Shown in pieces: positions 9,126 to 15,961 of a DNA stretch of 45,574 nucleotides. The position numbers and the translations under genes are program-made. Position 1 is the first letter of the stretch. Each line of letters starts with the position of its first letter. The notes under the pieces were generated by a model. It worked only from the letters and a program-made list of their open reading frames with translations. It searched no databases and was not told the DNA's origin. This DNA comes from CAZOIA01 sp964579675 (GTDB taxonomy: Bacteria > Planctomycetota > Phycisphaerae > UBA1845 > PWPN01): positions 1 to 45,574 of the forward strand of contig CAZOIA010000015.1 in the NCBI GenBank assembly GCA_964579675.1, read 5' to 3'.

Positions 9126-9237
9126 GCGTGCCGCCCCCGTCTCTCCGGGCCCCGGGTGTACGGTACGGCAAGCCGTTGCCCGAGGTGGCCGGTCACAGGC
9201 TTATCAGCAACCGATCACGCCGTCTAACGACGGTCCC

Positions 9238-10482
9238 CTACACCCGGGCGAGCCGCGCCCGGTAGTACGCCAATCGCTCTTCGGAGGTCATTTTGCTGAA
9301 GTCGGGCAAACCATCACGAATGGGCGTCGCCGCGTCTGTGGCCGCCTGCGAAGCCGGCCCGGTCGCCGCCGGGGACAAGGGATCAGGCGACGGGCCCTTC
9401 GTACCAGGAGCAGCGTTCGACAGCCCGGCCGGAACCTGAACCTGGCCCGTCGCGGCGTAGCTCATCACGCCGGTGGTCAGTTGCATGTCGTCCTCGAGCG
9501 ATCGGTACGGCTTGATCCCCAGCGCCTCCAGCACGCCATGATACGCCCGCACCGCCTCCTCCGGCGTGATCCGGCCTTCCACGATACGCCGAAGCATTTC
9601 GATGAAGGCAAGCTGGTGCTCGGAGTTGTTGATCTTTCGGCCATAAAGGGCAACCTTCGCCCCGTACTTCTGGGCTTCGCTGATCATCTTGAAGGCATCG
9701 TAGGTGGTGCCGGACGACCCCCCGAGAACACCGACGACTAGAGTCGGATCGTAGCTGGCCAGCTCCTCGGTCCACTTGGGCCCATGGTAAACCATCTTGA
9801 GGAACAGAGGCCGGCCACCGTCCGGGACGCCTGCCAGGCAGCGAACGATCATGTCGTTGACAAACGCCCCGATCCTCTCCTCCCAGATCGGGTTCGCCGG
9901 CGCATTGGGATCGAAGACCTCCAGGAAGTGGCGGAAACCCTTGCTCTCGGCTTCAATCCGGAACTCCTTGTACGATTCGAGGGTCCGCCGGTCGAGGTCG
10001 GCATCGTTGTTGAACGTGACGCTGTAGAGCCCGAGGTCAGCCCCCAGTGCCCGTTCGCTCGGGGCACAGTCCACCTTGCCGCACTGAATCTGGTCAATGG
10101 TCGTGGTGCGGAACGGTCGTGACGGCTGCGAGGTGAGCATCCCCTCGCGGACAACGTGTATATCCGTCGCATCGTTGGCCCGGGCCGCCGGCGTCACGTG
10201 CGAGTTGTCAAACAGCCGCTCTTCAATCGTCAGCAGGGCGTTCGTGTGGGCCGACATCAGCATGACGTCTATCAGACCCTGACGCACGACCTGCCGGATG
10301 CACTCGCGAAACTCGGGCAATGACCGGAACTTCCCCTCATGAGCATAATGCTCGGGCGATTTGCCCGGGGCAGAGATCCCGAACGCCATGTCCGCGTCCT
10401 TCGCATCGGCAATAATGAACTCCCGGCAGGACGGGTCCGCCTTGATCCGGGCCAGCTTGGTGTCAAGAGTCTTAACGATCAT
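9238..10482 (-). CDS. DhnA/LacD-like aldolase-fold protein with possible BMC encapsulation tail
   Basis: 414 residues from the ATG at 10482. The frame continues upstream, but that stretch runs into a perfect inverted repeat (10528-10597), so a longer start is unlikely. The body resembles class I TIM-barrel aldolases of the DhnA/LacD/LsrF group: EFIIADAKDADMAFG at the N-terminus, ADLGLYSVTFNND, a possible Schiff-base Lys in PLFLKMVYHGPKW, VVGVLGGSSGTTYDAFKM (phosphate-binding-like Gly loop) and KVALYGRKINNSEHQ. Substrate unknown. After a Pro/Ala/Gly-rich linker (about residues 365-392) it ends in a short amphipathic helix, MTSEERLAYYRARLARV, the layout of BMC encapsulation peptides. It is the last gene of the BMC run, 168 bases after the lactate dehydrogenase remnant. 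Confidence 0.78.
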   Translation of the reverse strand: MIVKTLDTKLARIKADPSCREFIIADAKDADMAFGISAPGKSPEHYAHEGKFRSLPEFRECIRQVVRQGLIDVMLMSAHTNALLTIEERLFDNSHVTPAARANDATDIHVVREGMLTSQPSRPFRTTTIDQIQCGKVDCAPSERALGADLGLYSVTFNNDADLDRRTLESYKEFRIEAESKGFRHFLEVFDPNAPANPIWEERIGAFVNDMIVRCLAGVPDGGRPLFLKMVYHGPKWTEELASYDPTLVVGVLGGSSGTTYDAFKMISEAQKYGAKVALYGRKINNSEHQLAFIEMLRRIVEGRITPEEAVRAYHGVLEALGIKPYRSLEDDMQLTTGVMSYAATGQVQVPAGLSNAAPGTKGPSPDPLSPAATGPASQAATDAATPIRDGLPDFSKMTSEERLAYYRARLARV

Positions 10483-10527
10483 GGGTCTATCTGCCTGGTC
10501 GGCGTCGGTACGGCTTCGGATGGTCTT

Positions 10528-10597
10528 GAAGTGAGAAGTGAGGAAGCTTCGCTTGAGCATGCGAGCATCCCCGTCCGGCGTTCTCACTTCTCACTTC
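10528..10597. repeat. Perfect 15-base inverted repeat upstream of the DhnA-like gene
   Basis: Arms GAAGTGAGAAGTGAG (10528-10542) and CTCACTTCTCACTTC (10583-10597) with a 40-base spacer. The purine-rich text is related to the 21-base repeats at 12430-12471. It lies in the presumed 5' leader of the gene ending at 9238. Confidence 0.75.
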
Positions 10598-10650
10598 GCT
10601 AATACACACAGCGGTTCACTGCCGTATGTAACATCGCCTTCCCTTCCGCC

Positions 10651-10853
10651 TCAGCCGCTGACTCTCCGATACGTTTCGTCCAGTGCCGCAACGGAGGCGC
10701 GGATCGCCGTCATCTCCTTGGGTCACATTTCGATCTCCACCTGCTGCCTGATTCCCGGCCGGCCGAGGACCGTGGGCACGGACAGGCACGTCCGGTGCAC
10801 GCTGTAGGCGGAGGTCGAGCGCTTCGCCCGCCGCCAATGATACTGACCTTCAT
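10651..10853 (-). pseudogene. Remnant of a lactate/malate dehydrogenase gene
   Basis: Three pieces of one lactate dehydrogenase-type protein lie in order on the minus strand but in three frames. First, ATG at 10853 after an AAGAGG site gives MKVSIIGGG, the NAD-binding N-terminus. Next, shifted, comes GEALDLR, which normally follows some 30-40 residues later. Then, in the third frame, comes the C-terminus SVHRTCLSVPTVLGRPGI, followed by RQQVEIEM, an in-frame TGA (10723-10725) where Trp is usual, and PKEMTAIRASVAALDETYRR up to a natural stop at 10651. About 200 bases remain of an expected 900 or more. The gene sat 12 bases after the lipoprotein stop. In related BMC loci this enzyme recycles NADH by reducing lactaldehyde. 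Confidence 0.82.
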
Positions 10854-10865
10854 TCGGAAAACCTC

Positions 10866-11453
10866 TTATTTCGCCGGCGAGTCGCGGTATCGAACCGCGC
10901 CGAGGATCGTCCGGCCGGCCGGCGGCATGAAACCATACCGACCGTCCACGACCTGCACCGGCTCGTCGGCGTGGGTGTTCACGCTTTCAAGCCGGCAGTC
11001 GGCGAGGACTCGTCCCTGGTCCTCAACGGCCGCGATGAACAGCTCGCCCTTGAGCCCCTTGTACGGTCGGCGAGGCGGAAGCCAGGCACTCCCCTCGATA
11101 AGCCGCCCGTTCTCGGGTGTGACTGCAACTGTCCCGATCACCGGGGGCCCGTCGAGGACCACCACGAAGGTGTGGCTCCACTCGTCGTCGGTTACGGCCG
11201 GGTCGTCGCTGCCGTGACAATGCACGAGCAGCGTCCGGCCTCCGCCGCTTTGCACGTTCAGCCACTCCGTCAGCCCGCCGGACCGATCCTCCCCGGCCTC
11301 CATCGCCGGCAGCTTCACTTGCACGTTTCTCAGGACCCAGCTCTCTCGCGTCTCGTGACACCCGGCCCCAACAAGCGCCAGACCGCAGATGGCGGGAAGC
11401 GCCCGCGAGGGACGTCGGCCTGCTCCGCACACACACGATCCATGCCTGCTCAT
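10866..11453 (-). CDS. Putative lipoprotein of unknown function inside the BMC operon
   Basis: About 195 residues. After a basic region (GAGRRPSRA) comes a hydrophobic core and a lipobox, LALVGAGCHE, predicting lipid attachment at the Cys and export from the cytoplasm. The mature part has no motif I recognise; it looks beta-rich (SHTFVVVLDGPPVIGTVAV, GRLIEGSAWLPP). Two ATGs are adjacent (11456 and 11453); the second is better spaced from GAGGAGG. It lies 19 bases after the class II aldolase and 12 bases before the dead lactate dehydrogenase, so it is part of the transcript. A lipoprotein cannot be BMC cargo in the normal sense; a role in sugar capture is possible but unproven. Confidence 0.72.
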   Translation of the reverse strand: MSRHGSCVCGAGRRPSRALPAICGLALVGAGCHETRESWVLRNVQVKLPAMEAGEDRSGGLTEWLNVQSGGGRTLLVHCHGSDDPAVTDDEWSHTFVVVLDGPPVIGTVAVTPENGRLIEGSAWLPPRRPYKGLKGELFIAAVEDQGRVLADCRLESVNTHADEPVQVVDGRYGFMPPAGRTILGAVRYRDSPAK

Positions 11454-11472
11454 CATGACCTCCTCGTTTCTC

Positions 11473-12336
11473 CTAACCCATGGCCCCCATGATTCGATCG
11501 GTTATCTCCTGCACTACCCGTTCAACCTCCTCTTCGCTCACCGGTGGCGCGGGAAAAACGGGCTTGATCGGCTCCGGCGGCGTCATCGGGGTGTCGGGTT
11601 TTCTCAGCTCACAAACGGAGTCTGCCGAGTTGTAGCCCCGCCCGAACTCCGTGTTCACACACATGTCCGCGTTCTCCAGCCGGCGGGGATCGCCGGTGAT
11701 CCCGAACTTCTCCTTCAAATCGAGCAACTCCTTCACCTTCGCCGTGCTGATCCGCTCCACTCGACCCACCTGCTTGGCGATGAGCAGGATCCGGCAATAG
11801 GCGTCCAGAATCTCCGTCCACCAGTACGCCTGCTGGAGCGTCTCGCCCCAGGACACCGTGCCGTGGTTCTTGAGCACCACGATCTTGGCCTTCTTCACGT
11901 GAGGCAGGATCGTCTCGGCGAACGTCTGGGCGCCGGGTGTCTCGTAGACCGCCGTCGGGATCGGCCCGAGGAAAACCTCGACCTCCGGCAGAATGCAGGT
12001 CGGGATCTCCTCCCCCGCCACCGAGAACGCCGTCGCATGAGGCGGGTGAGAATGCACCACCGCCTTAACCTGCGGGTTGGCCTTGTACACCTCCAGATGC
12101 AGCAACACCTCGCTCGTGCGCTTCTTCCTGCCATCCAGTTGTTTGCCCGTCATGTCCACCGTGCAGATGTCGTCCGGCTTCAGCGACCCCTTGCTGACCA
12201 ACGTCGGCGTGCAGAACACCGTCTTGTCGCTTGCGCGATAGGAGATATTGCCGTCATTCGCGGCCACAAAACCTTTCTCGTAAAGCTTGTGGCCGATCTC
12301 ACAGATTTCCTGCTTGATCTTGAACTCGTTGACCAT
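11473..12336 (-). CDS. Class II aldolase (fuculose/rhamnulose-1-phosphate aldolase family), BMC-associated
   Basis: 287 residues from the ATG at 12336 (an upstream TTG in frame is less likely). Cleaves a deoxyhexulose-1-phosphate to dihydroxyacetone phosphate and lactaldehyde in characterised relatives. Motifs: FVAANDGNISYR at the N-terminus, RTSEVLLHLEVYK, the zinc site HSHPPHATAF, PEVEVFLGPIP and KNHGTVSWGETL with a further zinc His. The C-terminus has a Pro-rich linker (PMTPPEPIKPVFPAPP) and then an amphipathic helix, SEEEVERVVQEITDRIMGAM, which fits a BMC encapsulation peptide. Fucose versus rhamnose cannot be decided here. It is separated from the upstream BMC-P gene by about 140 bases of repeats. 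Confidence 0.92.
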   Translation of the reverse strand: MVNEFKIKQEICEIGHKLYEKGFVAANDGNISYRASDKTVFCTPTLVSKGSLKPDDICTVDMTGKQLDGRKKRTSEVLLHLEVYKANPQVKAVVHSHPPHATAFSVAGEEIPTCILPEVEVFLGPIPTAVYETPGAQTFAETILPHVKKAKIVVLKNHGTVSWGETLQQAYWWTEILDAYCRILLIAKQVGRVERISTAKVKELLDLKEKFGITGDPRRLENADMCVNTEFGRGYNSADSVCELRKPDTPMTPPEPIKPVFPAPPVSEEEVERVVQEITDRIMGAMG

Positions 12337-12370
12337 GGCTGGCACCCTGATCGAGAACTCAGGCAATTCA

Positions 12371-12471
12371 GCCGCTTGCGGCTTCGCAAAGGCCGCGCGC
12401 TCCCCTGCGGGTCGCGGCTAAACACCTTTTCTCACTTCTAATTTCTGACTTTTCACTTCTAACTTCTGACT
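12371..12471 (-). repeat. Palindromic repeat plus two tandem 21-base repeats between BMC genes
   Basis: 12371-12423 holds GCCGCTTGCGGC, TTCGCAAAGGCCGCG, CTCCCCTGCGGGTCGCGG and CTAAAC: a longer relative of the element at 6205. Directly after it, two near-identical 21-base units lie at 12430-12450 and 12451-12471 (core TCACTTCTAA, then TTCTGACT). The whole forms the leader of the aldolase gene within the operon. Confidence 0.7.
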
Positions 12472-12478
12472 TCTCTTA

Positions 12479-12760
12479 TCAATCGTACGTCACCTCGTCC
12501 AGCAAACACGCCAGGTACGCGTCCACTGCCACCCGGTCGGGCCAGAAGGGCATCGCTCCCTCGCGGCCCTCGCTGAAGCTTACCTGCTGGCCCACATCGG
12601 CGCCGAGTTCGTCGTATACGACCACCACCGAGCCCCTGCCCTGAGTGCCCTCGCGGAGCGACTTCGGATCGTTGGGGCGAACGATCAGGAAGCGCCCTGC
12701 GATGAACTTCGGGTCGCACACACTCAGCGTGACCTTGCCGATCACCTCACCGATCCGCAC
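12479..12760 (-). CDS. BMC-P pentameric vertex protein (EutN/CcmL family), copy 3
   Basis: 93 residues from the GTG at 12760, which has GGGAGG five bases upstream; a GTG two codons earlier overlaps that site and is less likely. The N-terminus MRIGEVIGKVTLSVCDP and the segment FLIVRPND, then GSVVVVYDELGADVGQQVSF, fit the EutN/CcmL/CsoS4 fold. Five copies cap a vertex of the polyhedral shell. The region after the core, SFSEGREGAMPFWPD, resembles the loop found in the family. It overlaps the end of the RpiB-like gene by 14 bases. Confidence 0.92.
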   Translation of the reverse strand: MRIGEVIGKVTLSVCDPKFIAGRFLIVRPNDPKSLREGTQGRGSVVVVYDELGADVGQQVSFSEGREGAMPFWPDRVAVDAYLACLLDEVTYD

Positions 12761-13358
12761 GGCCACCTCCCTGCTCGATCGCCTCGATCGCAGCGGCTGT
12801 CTCCGGCGGAGGCGAGGTCGGGGCCTCCATCAGTCGCTCGATCATCTGCTTCGTCTGGTACGTCGTTTGGCTCGGGTACTCGATCACCAGCACGTTGATG
12901 CCCAACTCCCGACACGCCTCCTCGACCGTGGGTATATTCACACCCAACGCGGCCCGGATACCGTTGTGCTTGTTGGCGATGCAGACCGCCGACGCGCCGT
13001 CCTGGGCAAACACGACGCCCCTGGCCACCTCCCGCCGGGCGACCTTCCCGCACAGCCGGCGCGTGGCGGCCACGATGCCGCTTCGCCCGCCCACCGGCTC
13101 GATCACCTCCACCACCCCGCCGGCGCGATCGAGCATCGTCCGCATCGACCGCAGCTCCGGCAGACCCGGATCCATCACCACCGCCAAGTCCCTGCCGCCG
13201 CTGCTCCGATCGGGCTTCTCCCACGTGACCGGCGCCGGGTGCTCTTTCAGCCAATCGCGTGCCGCCGGGGTCACCAGTGCGTCGGCGCGCAGCCGGATTT
13301 CCGCCCCCTCCCGCCGGAGATCCTCTAGCATGATGGCAGTCACGACTGGTCGGCCCAT
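12747..13358 (-). CDS. RpiB/LacA-like protein of the BMC operon, catalytic Cys absent
   Basis: About 203 residues. The C-terminal half carries VCIANKHNGIRAALGV and NVLVIEYPS, which match the sugar-phosphate isomerase RpiB/LacAB fold (ANKxxGIRAA). At the position of the RpiB catalytic Cys (the CGTG loop) the sequence is FAQDGASA, with no Cys, so isomerase activity is doubtful. The N-terminal region, EIRLRADALVTPAARDWLKE, resembles the leading segment of some ethanolamine or propanediol utilisation proteins. Start codons: ATG 13358, GTG 13343 (forms GTGA with the upstream stop) or ATG 13331; none has a strong ribosome site. It overlaps both flanking BMC-P genes, implying coupled translation. 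Role in the compartment unknown. Confidence 0.72.
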   Translation of the reverse strand: MGRPVVTAIMLEDLRREGAEIRLRADALVTPAARDWLKEHPAPVTWEKPDRSSGGRDLAVVMDPGLPELRSMRTMLDRAGGVVEVIEPVGGRSGIVAATRRLCGKVARREVARGVVFAQDGASAVCIANKHNGIRAALGVNIPTVEEACRELGINVLVIEYPSQTTYQTKQMIERLMEAPTSPPPETAAAIEAIEQGGGRADR

Positions 13359-13630
13359 ACCAGTTGTTCCATGACGCTTGTCGCGTCGTCCGCGATGCAA
13401 ATCACCGTCCAGCGAGCCGGAGAGGTGTCATCGTTGACCATCTCCCTCGTATAGATGCCGTCACTGCTCATGATCACCACGTCGCCTGCCCGCGCCCCGA
13501 GCTGATCCAAGGCAAGCACCGGATCGAGCGACGCCGCCTGGATCGGCTCCACCAGCAGCATCCGAACACCACCCAGCGACTTGTGCTTGACCGTCGATAT
13601 TCCTTTGCCAACCACACGACCAAGTACCAT
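13340..13630 (-). CDS. BMC-P pentameric vertex protein (EutN/CcmL family), copy 2
   Basis: 96 residues. N-terminus MVLGRVVGKGISTVKHKSL, then MLLVEPI and the conserved core GARAGDVVIMSSDG, which matches the EutN/CcmL pattern (V-x-D-x-x-GAGxGDxVLxxxG). Forms shell pentamers. No good ribosome site is visible before the ATG at 13630; it lies 29 bases after the aldehyde dehydrogenase stop and may depend on its translation. Confidence 0.92.
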   Translation of the reverse strand: MVLGRVVGKGISTVKHKSLGGVRMLLVEPIQAASLDPVLALDQLGARAGDVVIMSSDGIYTREMVNDDTSPARWTVICIADDATSVMEQLVWADQS

Positions 13631-13659
13631 CGGTTACACCAATTCACAATTCCCGACTC

Positions 13660-15123
13660 TCAAAGAATCCGCAGGTTGTCCACCATCACACACCGTCGCA
13701 CCCGCGTGAAGTGCAGCGGGCTCGTCGCTCCCTCGCCGGTGGGTGCCGCAATGCTGTAGCTGACGAAACCCTCGCCGCCCAGGCCCAGCCCCGTCATGCA
13801 CGCCCCGTTCTTGATGAACAGCGTGGTGTCCACCGCCTTGCCCATCTTGGTCATGTTGTCCACTTTCTGCGACCAGATGATGGCGGTGTGGCCGAACCCG
13901 TGTTCAAACCTGACCGCCTTGGCAATCGCCTCGTCCACATCCGCACAACGCTGAATGGGCAGGAAAGGCATCATCTGCTCGCAGGGCAGCCACGGGCTGC
14001 TTTCGTCCACCTCGCCGTAGAGGATCTGCGTGCCCGGCGGGATTCGCAGGCCGATCGCCTCGGCCAGGACCGCGGGGTCCTTGCCGACGAACTTCTTGTT
14101 CGCCACCCAGTGTCCGGACTTCTCGTCCTTGTAAACCGCGATCTGGGCCAGGGCGTTGATCTTCTCGGGCGCAAGTTGGAATCCGCCGTGCCGCCCCAAT
14201 GCCTCCAGCAGCCGGTCCGCCACGCTGGCAACGACGAATACCTCCTTCTCGCTGATGCACAGCAGCCCGTTGTCGTAGGCCCCGCCGAAGATGATGCCGG
14301 CCGCCGCTTTCTCGATATCCGCCGTCTCGTCCACCACTACCGGGGGGTTGCCCGGACCGGCCACAACCGCCCGCTTGTTGCTGGCCATTGCCGCACTCGC
14401 CACGCCGGGACCGCCCGTAACCACCAGCATCTTGACATCCGGGTGAGTGAAGATCTCCCGGGCGCTTTCAAGGGTCGGCTTCTCGACCAGGCAGATCAGG
14501 TTCTCCAGGCCCGTTTTCTCCCGAATCGACCGGGCCCAACGCTGCGTCGCGATGATCGCCGATCGAACGCCGCCCGGGTGAGCGTTGACCACCAGTGTAT
14601 TGCCGGCGGCGATCATCATGATCGCGTTGCACGCCAGCGTCGGCACCGAGTGGGTCACCGGCGTGATCACTCCCAGCACGCCGTAAGGGGCATGCTCGGT
14701 GACGCACAACCCATGGTCCCCGCTGACCCCCTCGGTGGTGACCATTTCCATACCCGGCACCTTCCGGCCCACAACGACCAGCTTCTCGATCTTGTGATCC
14801 AGCCGACCGATTTTCGTCTCCTCGAACTCGATCTTGCCGAGATCTTCCGCCTGGTTGATGACGATGTCGCGGATGCATTGGATGGCCGCCGCCCGGTCGT
14901 CGAGTGAGGCCCCCACCAACCGCCGCTGGGCAACCTTTGCCGCCGCCACCGCATCGCTGACCGTCGCGAAGATGCCGTCGGTGCCGCTGGCCACGCCCAT
15001 GGTGAGCGGGGATGCCAACGGCGAAGCGGCCAGTGCCGGTGACCCGTTCCCGTTCTGTTGCAACCGGCTCACCACTTCGTTGACCACGTCTCGAATCAAT
15101 GTCTCGTTGATTGTCGCGCTCAT
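13660..15123 (-). CDS. CoA-acylating aldehyde dehydrogenase (PduP/EutE family), BMC cargo
   Basis: 487 residues. Oxidises an aldehyde to acyl-CoA with NAD+; here lactaldehyde to lactyl-CoA is the expected reaction. The N-terminal helix NETLIRDVVNEVVSRLQQ followed by a Gly/Ala/Ser/Pro linker (residues 24-45) fits an encapsulation peptide. The cofactor region has GVITPVTHSVPTL and NAHPGG; the catalytic Cys is Cys289 in DNGLLCISEKEVFVV. The sequence GPGNPPVVVDETADIEKAA is typical of PduP/EutE-type enzymes. It sits between two BMC-P genes, 27 bases after the first. Confidence 0.95.
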   Translation of the reverse strand: MSATINETLIRDVVNEVVSRLQQNGNGSPALAASPLASPLTMGVASGTDGIFATVSDAVAAAKVAQRRLVGASLDDRAAAIQCIRDIVINQAEDLGKIEFEETKIGRLDHKIEKLVVVGRKVPGMEMVTTEGVSGDHGLCVTEHAPYGVLGVITPVTHSVPTLACNAIMMIAAGNTLVVNAHPGGVRSAIIATQRWARSIREKTGLENLICLVEKPTLESAREIFTHPDVKMLVVTGGPGVASAAMASNKRAVVAGPGNPPVVVDETADIEKAAAGIIFGGAYDNGLLCISEKEVFVVASVADRLLEALGRHGGFQLAPEKINALAQIAVYKDEKSGHWVANKKFVGKDPAVLAEAIGLRIPPGTQILYGEVDESSPWLPCEQMMPFLPIQRCADVDEAIAKAVRFEHGFGHTAIIWSQKVDNMTKMGKAVDTTLFIKNGACMTGLGLGGEGFVSYSIAAPTGEGATSPLHFTRVRRCVMVDNLRIL

Positions 15124-15150
15124 GTCTGTTGCTCCGTGCGCAACCCGGCA

Positions 15151-15462
15151 TTACGGCTGCTTCTTGTACAGTTCCTGGCCGCCAACCTGGATTGCGTCGA
15201 TGATGCCGACCACCACCGCGTCGACCGGCATGTTCCTGGTCATCTCCGTCAGCCGGGCTGAGCTTCCCTGCGTGACAAGCACCAGCTCCCCCTCGCCCGC
15301 CCCCACGGTGTCGATCGCGACCGCGGTCAGGCTCCTCGGTTCCAACGCGGCGGGCGACTCGCCCTTTACGTTCAACGCCTGAACCAGCAGCAGCTTCCTG
15401 CCGACCACGGTCTCGACCTTCTGCGTTGCCACGACGGTGCCAGTCACTTTGCCGATGAACAT
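15151..15462 (-). CDS. BMC-P pentameric vertex protein (EutN/CcmL family), copy 1
   Basis: 103 residues from the ATG at 15462, eight bases after GGAGAAG; the longer open frame to 15513 has no such site. MFIGKVTGTVVATQKV, then LLLVQALN, LTAVAIDTVGAGEGELVLVT and MPVDAVVVGIID are the standard EutN/CcmL features, including the GAGxGE turn that lines the vertex pore. Of the three copies in the operon this is closest to the family consensus. Confidence 0.95.
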   Translation of the reverse strand: MFIGKVTGTVVATQKVETVVGRKLLLVQALNVKGESPAALEPRSLTAVAIDTVGAGEGELVLVTQGSSARLTEMTRNMPVDAVVVGIIDAIQVGGQELYKKQP

Positions 15463-15590
15463 GATTTCTTCTCCAGAGCAGTGCGCTGTTCGCTCCCGAC
15501 GGAGAGCGGGCAACCTGGTGCCGTTCGCACGAAGGTCAGGTCACGTTCTCAACCGAAGGAGCCCGACCCAAGGACCGCAACCTGAGGACC

Positions 15591-15608
15591 GCGGCAATTC
15601 ATTGCCGC
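15591..15608 (-). other. Perfect hairpin between BMC-H and BMC-P genes
   Basis: GCGGCAA and TTGCCGC arms around a four-base loop, 35 bases downstream of the BMC-H stop on the minus strand and without a T tract. It may protect the 3' end of the BMC-H message or act as a processing site; terminator function is unlikely because the operon continues. Confidence 0.5.
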
Positions 15609-15642
15609 ATCCCGCCCGAACAACCGCCCGTCAACCGGAGTC

Positions 15643-15918
15643 CTACTTGTTCGGCAGGATCCGGCCAACGTCGCCGTGAGGTCGGGCGATCACGTCCACA
15701 CTGATAATCTCACCCACCTTCGCCCCGGCCGCCGCACCGGCGTCCACCGCCGCCTTCACCGCTGCCACGTCACCTTCCAGCACCACCGTCACCAGGCCCG
15801 AGCCGACCTGCCTCCAACCCCGGTAGGTCACGTTGGCCGCCTTGAGGGCGGCATCCGTCGCCTCGACCAATGCCACCATGCCGCGGCTCTCGATCAATCC
15901 CAATGCCTGTTGGGCCAT
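15643..15918 (-). CDS. BMC-H hexameric shell protein (PduA type), GSG pore
   Basis: 91 residues from the ATG at 15918, preceded by AGGAG. MAQQALGLIESRGMVALVEA, then DAALKAANV, the pore loop QVGSGLVTVV, GDVAAVKAAVDAG and VIARPHGDV match PduA/CcmK shell hexamers from end to end. The pore residue corresponding to PduA Ser40 is Ser, so a small neutral pore is expected. The gene begins 43 bases after ackA. Confidence 0.97.
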   Translation of the reverse strand: MAQQALGLIESRGMVALVEATDAALKAANVTYRGWRQVGSGLVTVVLEGDVAAVKAAVDAGAAAGAKVGEIISVDVIARPHGDVGRILPNK

Positions 15919-15961
15919 TGCCAATACTCCTGAGTCTGTTTCGCAGATAGGTCTTTCGTTC

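Noticed and set aside
10723..10725. TGA in the lactate dehydrogenase fragment as a recoded Trp codon
   Set aside because: Trp fits the position, but the gene also has two internal losses and frame changes, and no neighbour shows in-frame TGA, so simple decay is the better reading.
12760..12766. GTG at 12766 as start of BMC-P copy 3
   Set aside because: The GGGAGG site touches that codon; the GTG at 12760 has proper spacing and gives the family N-terminus MRIGEV.
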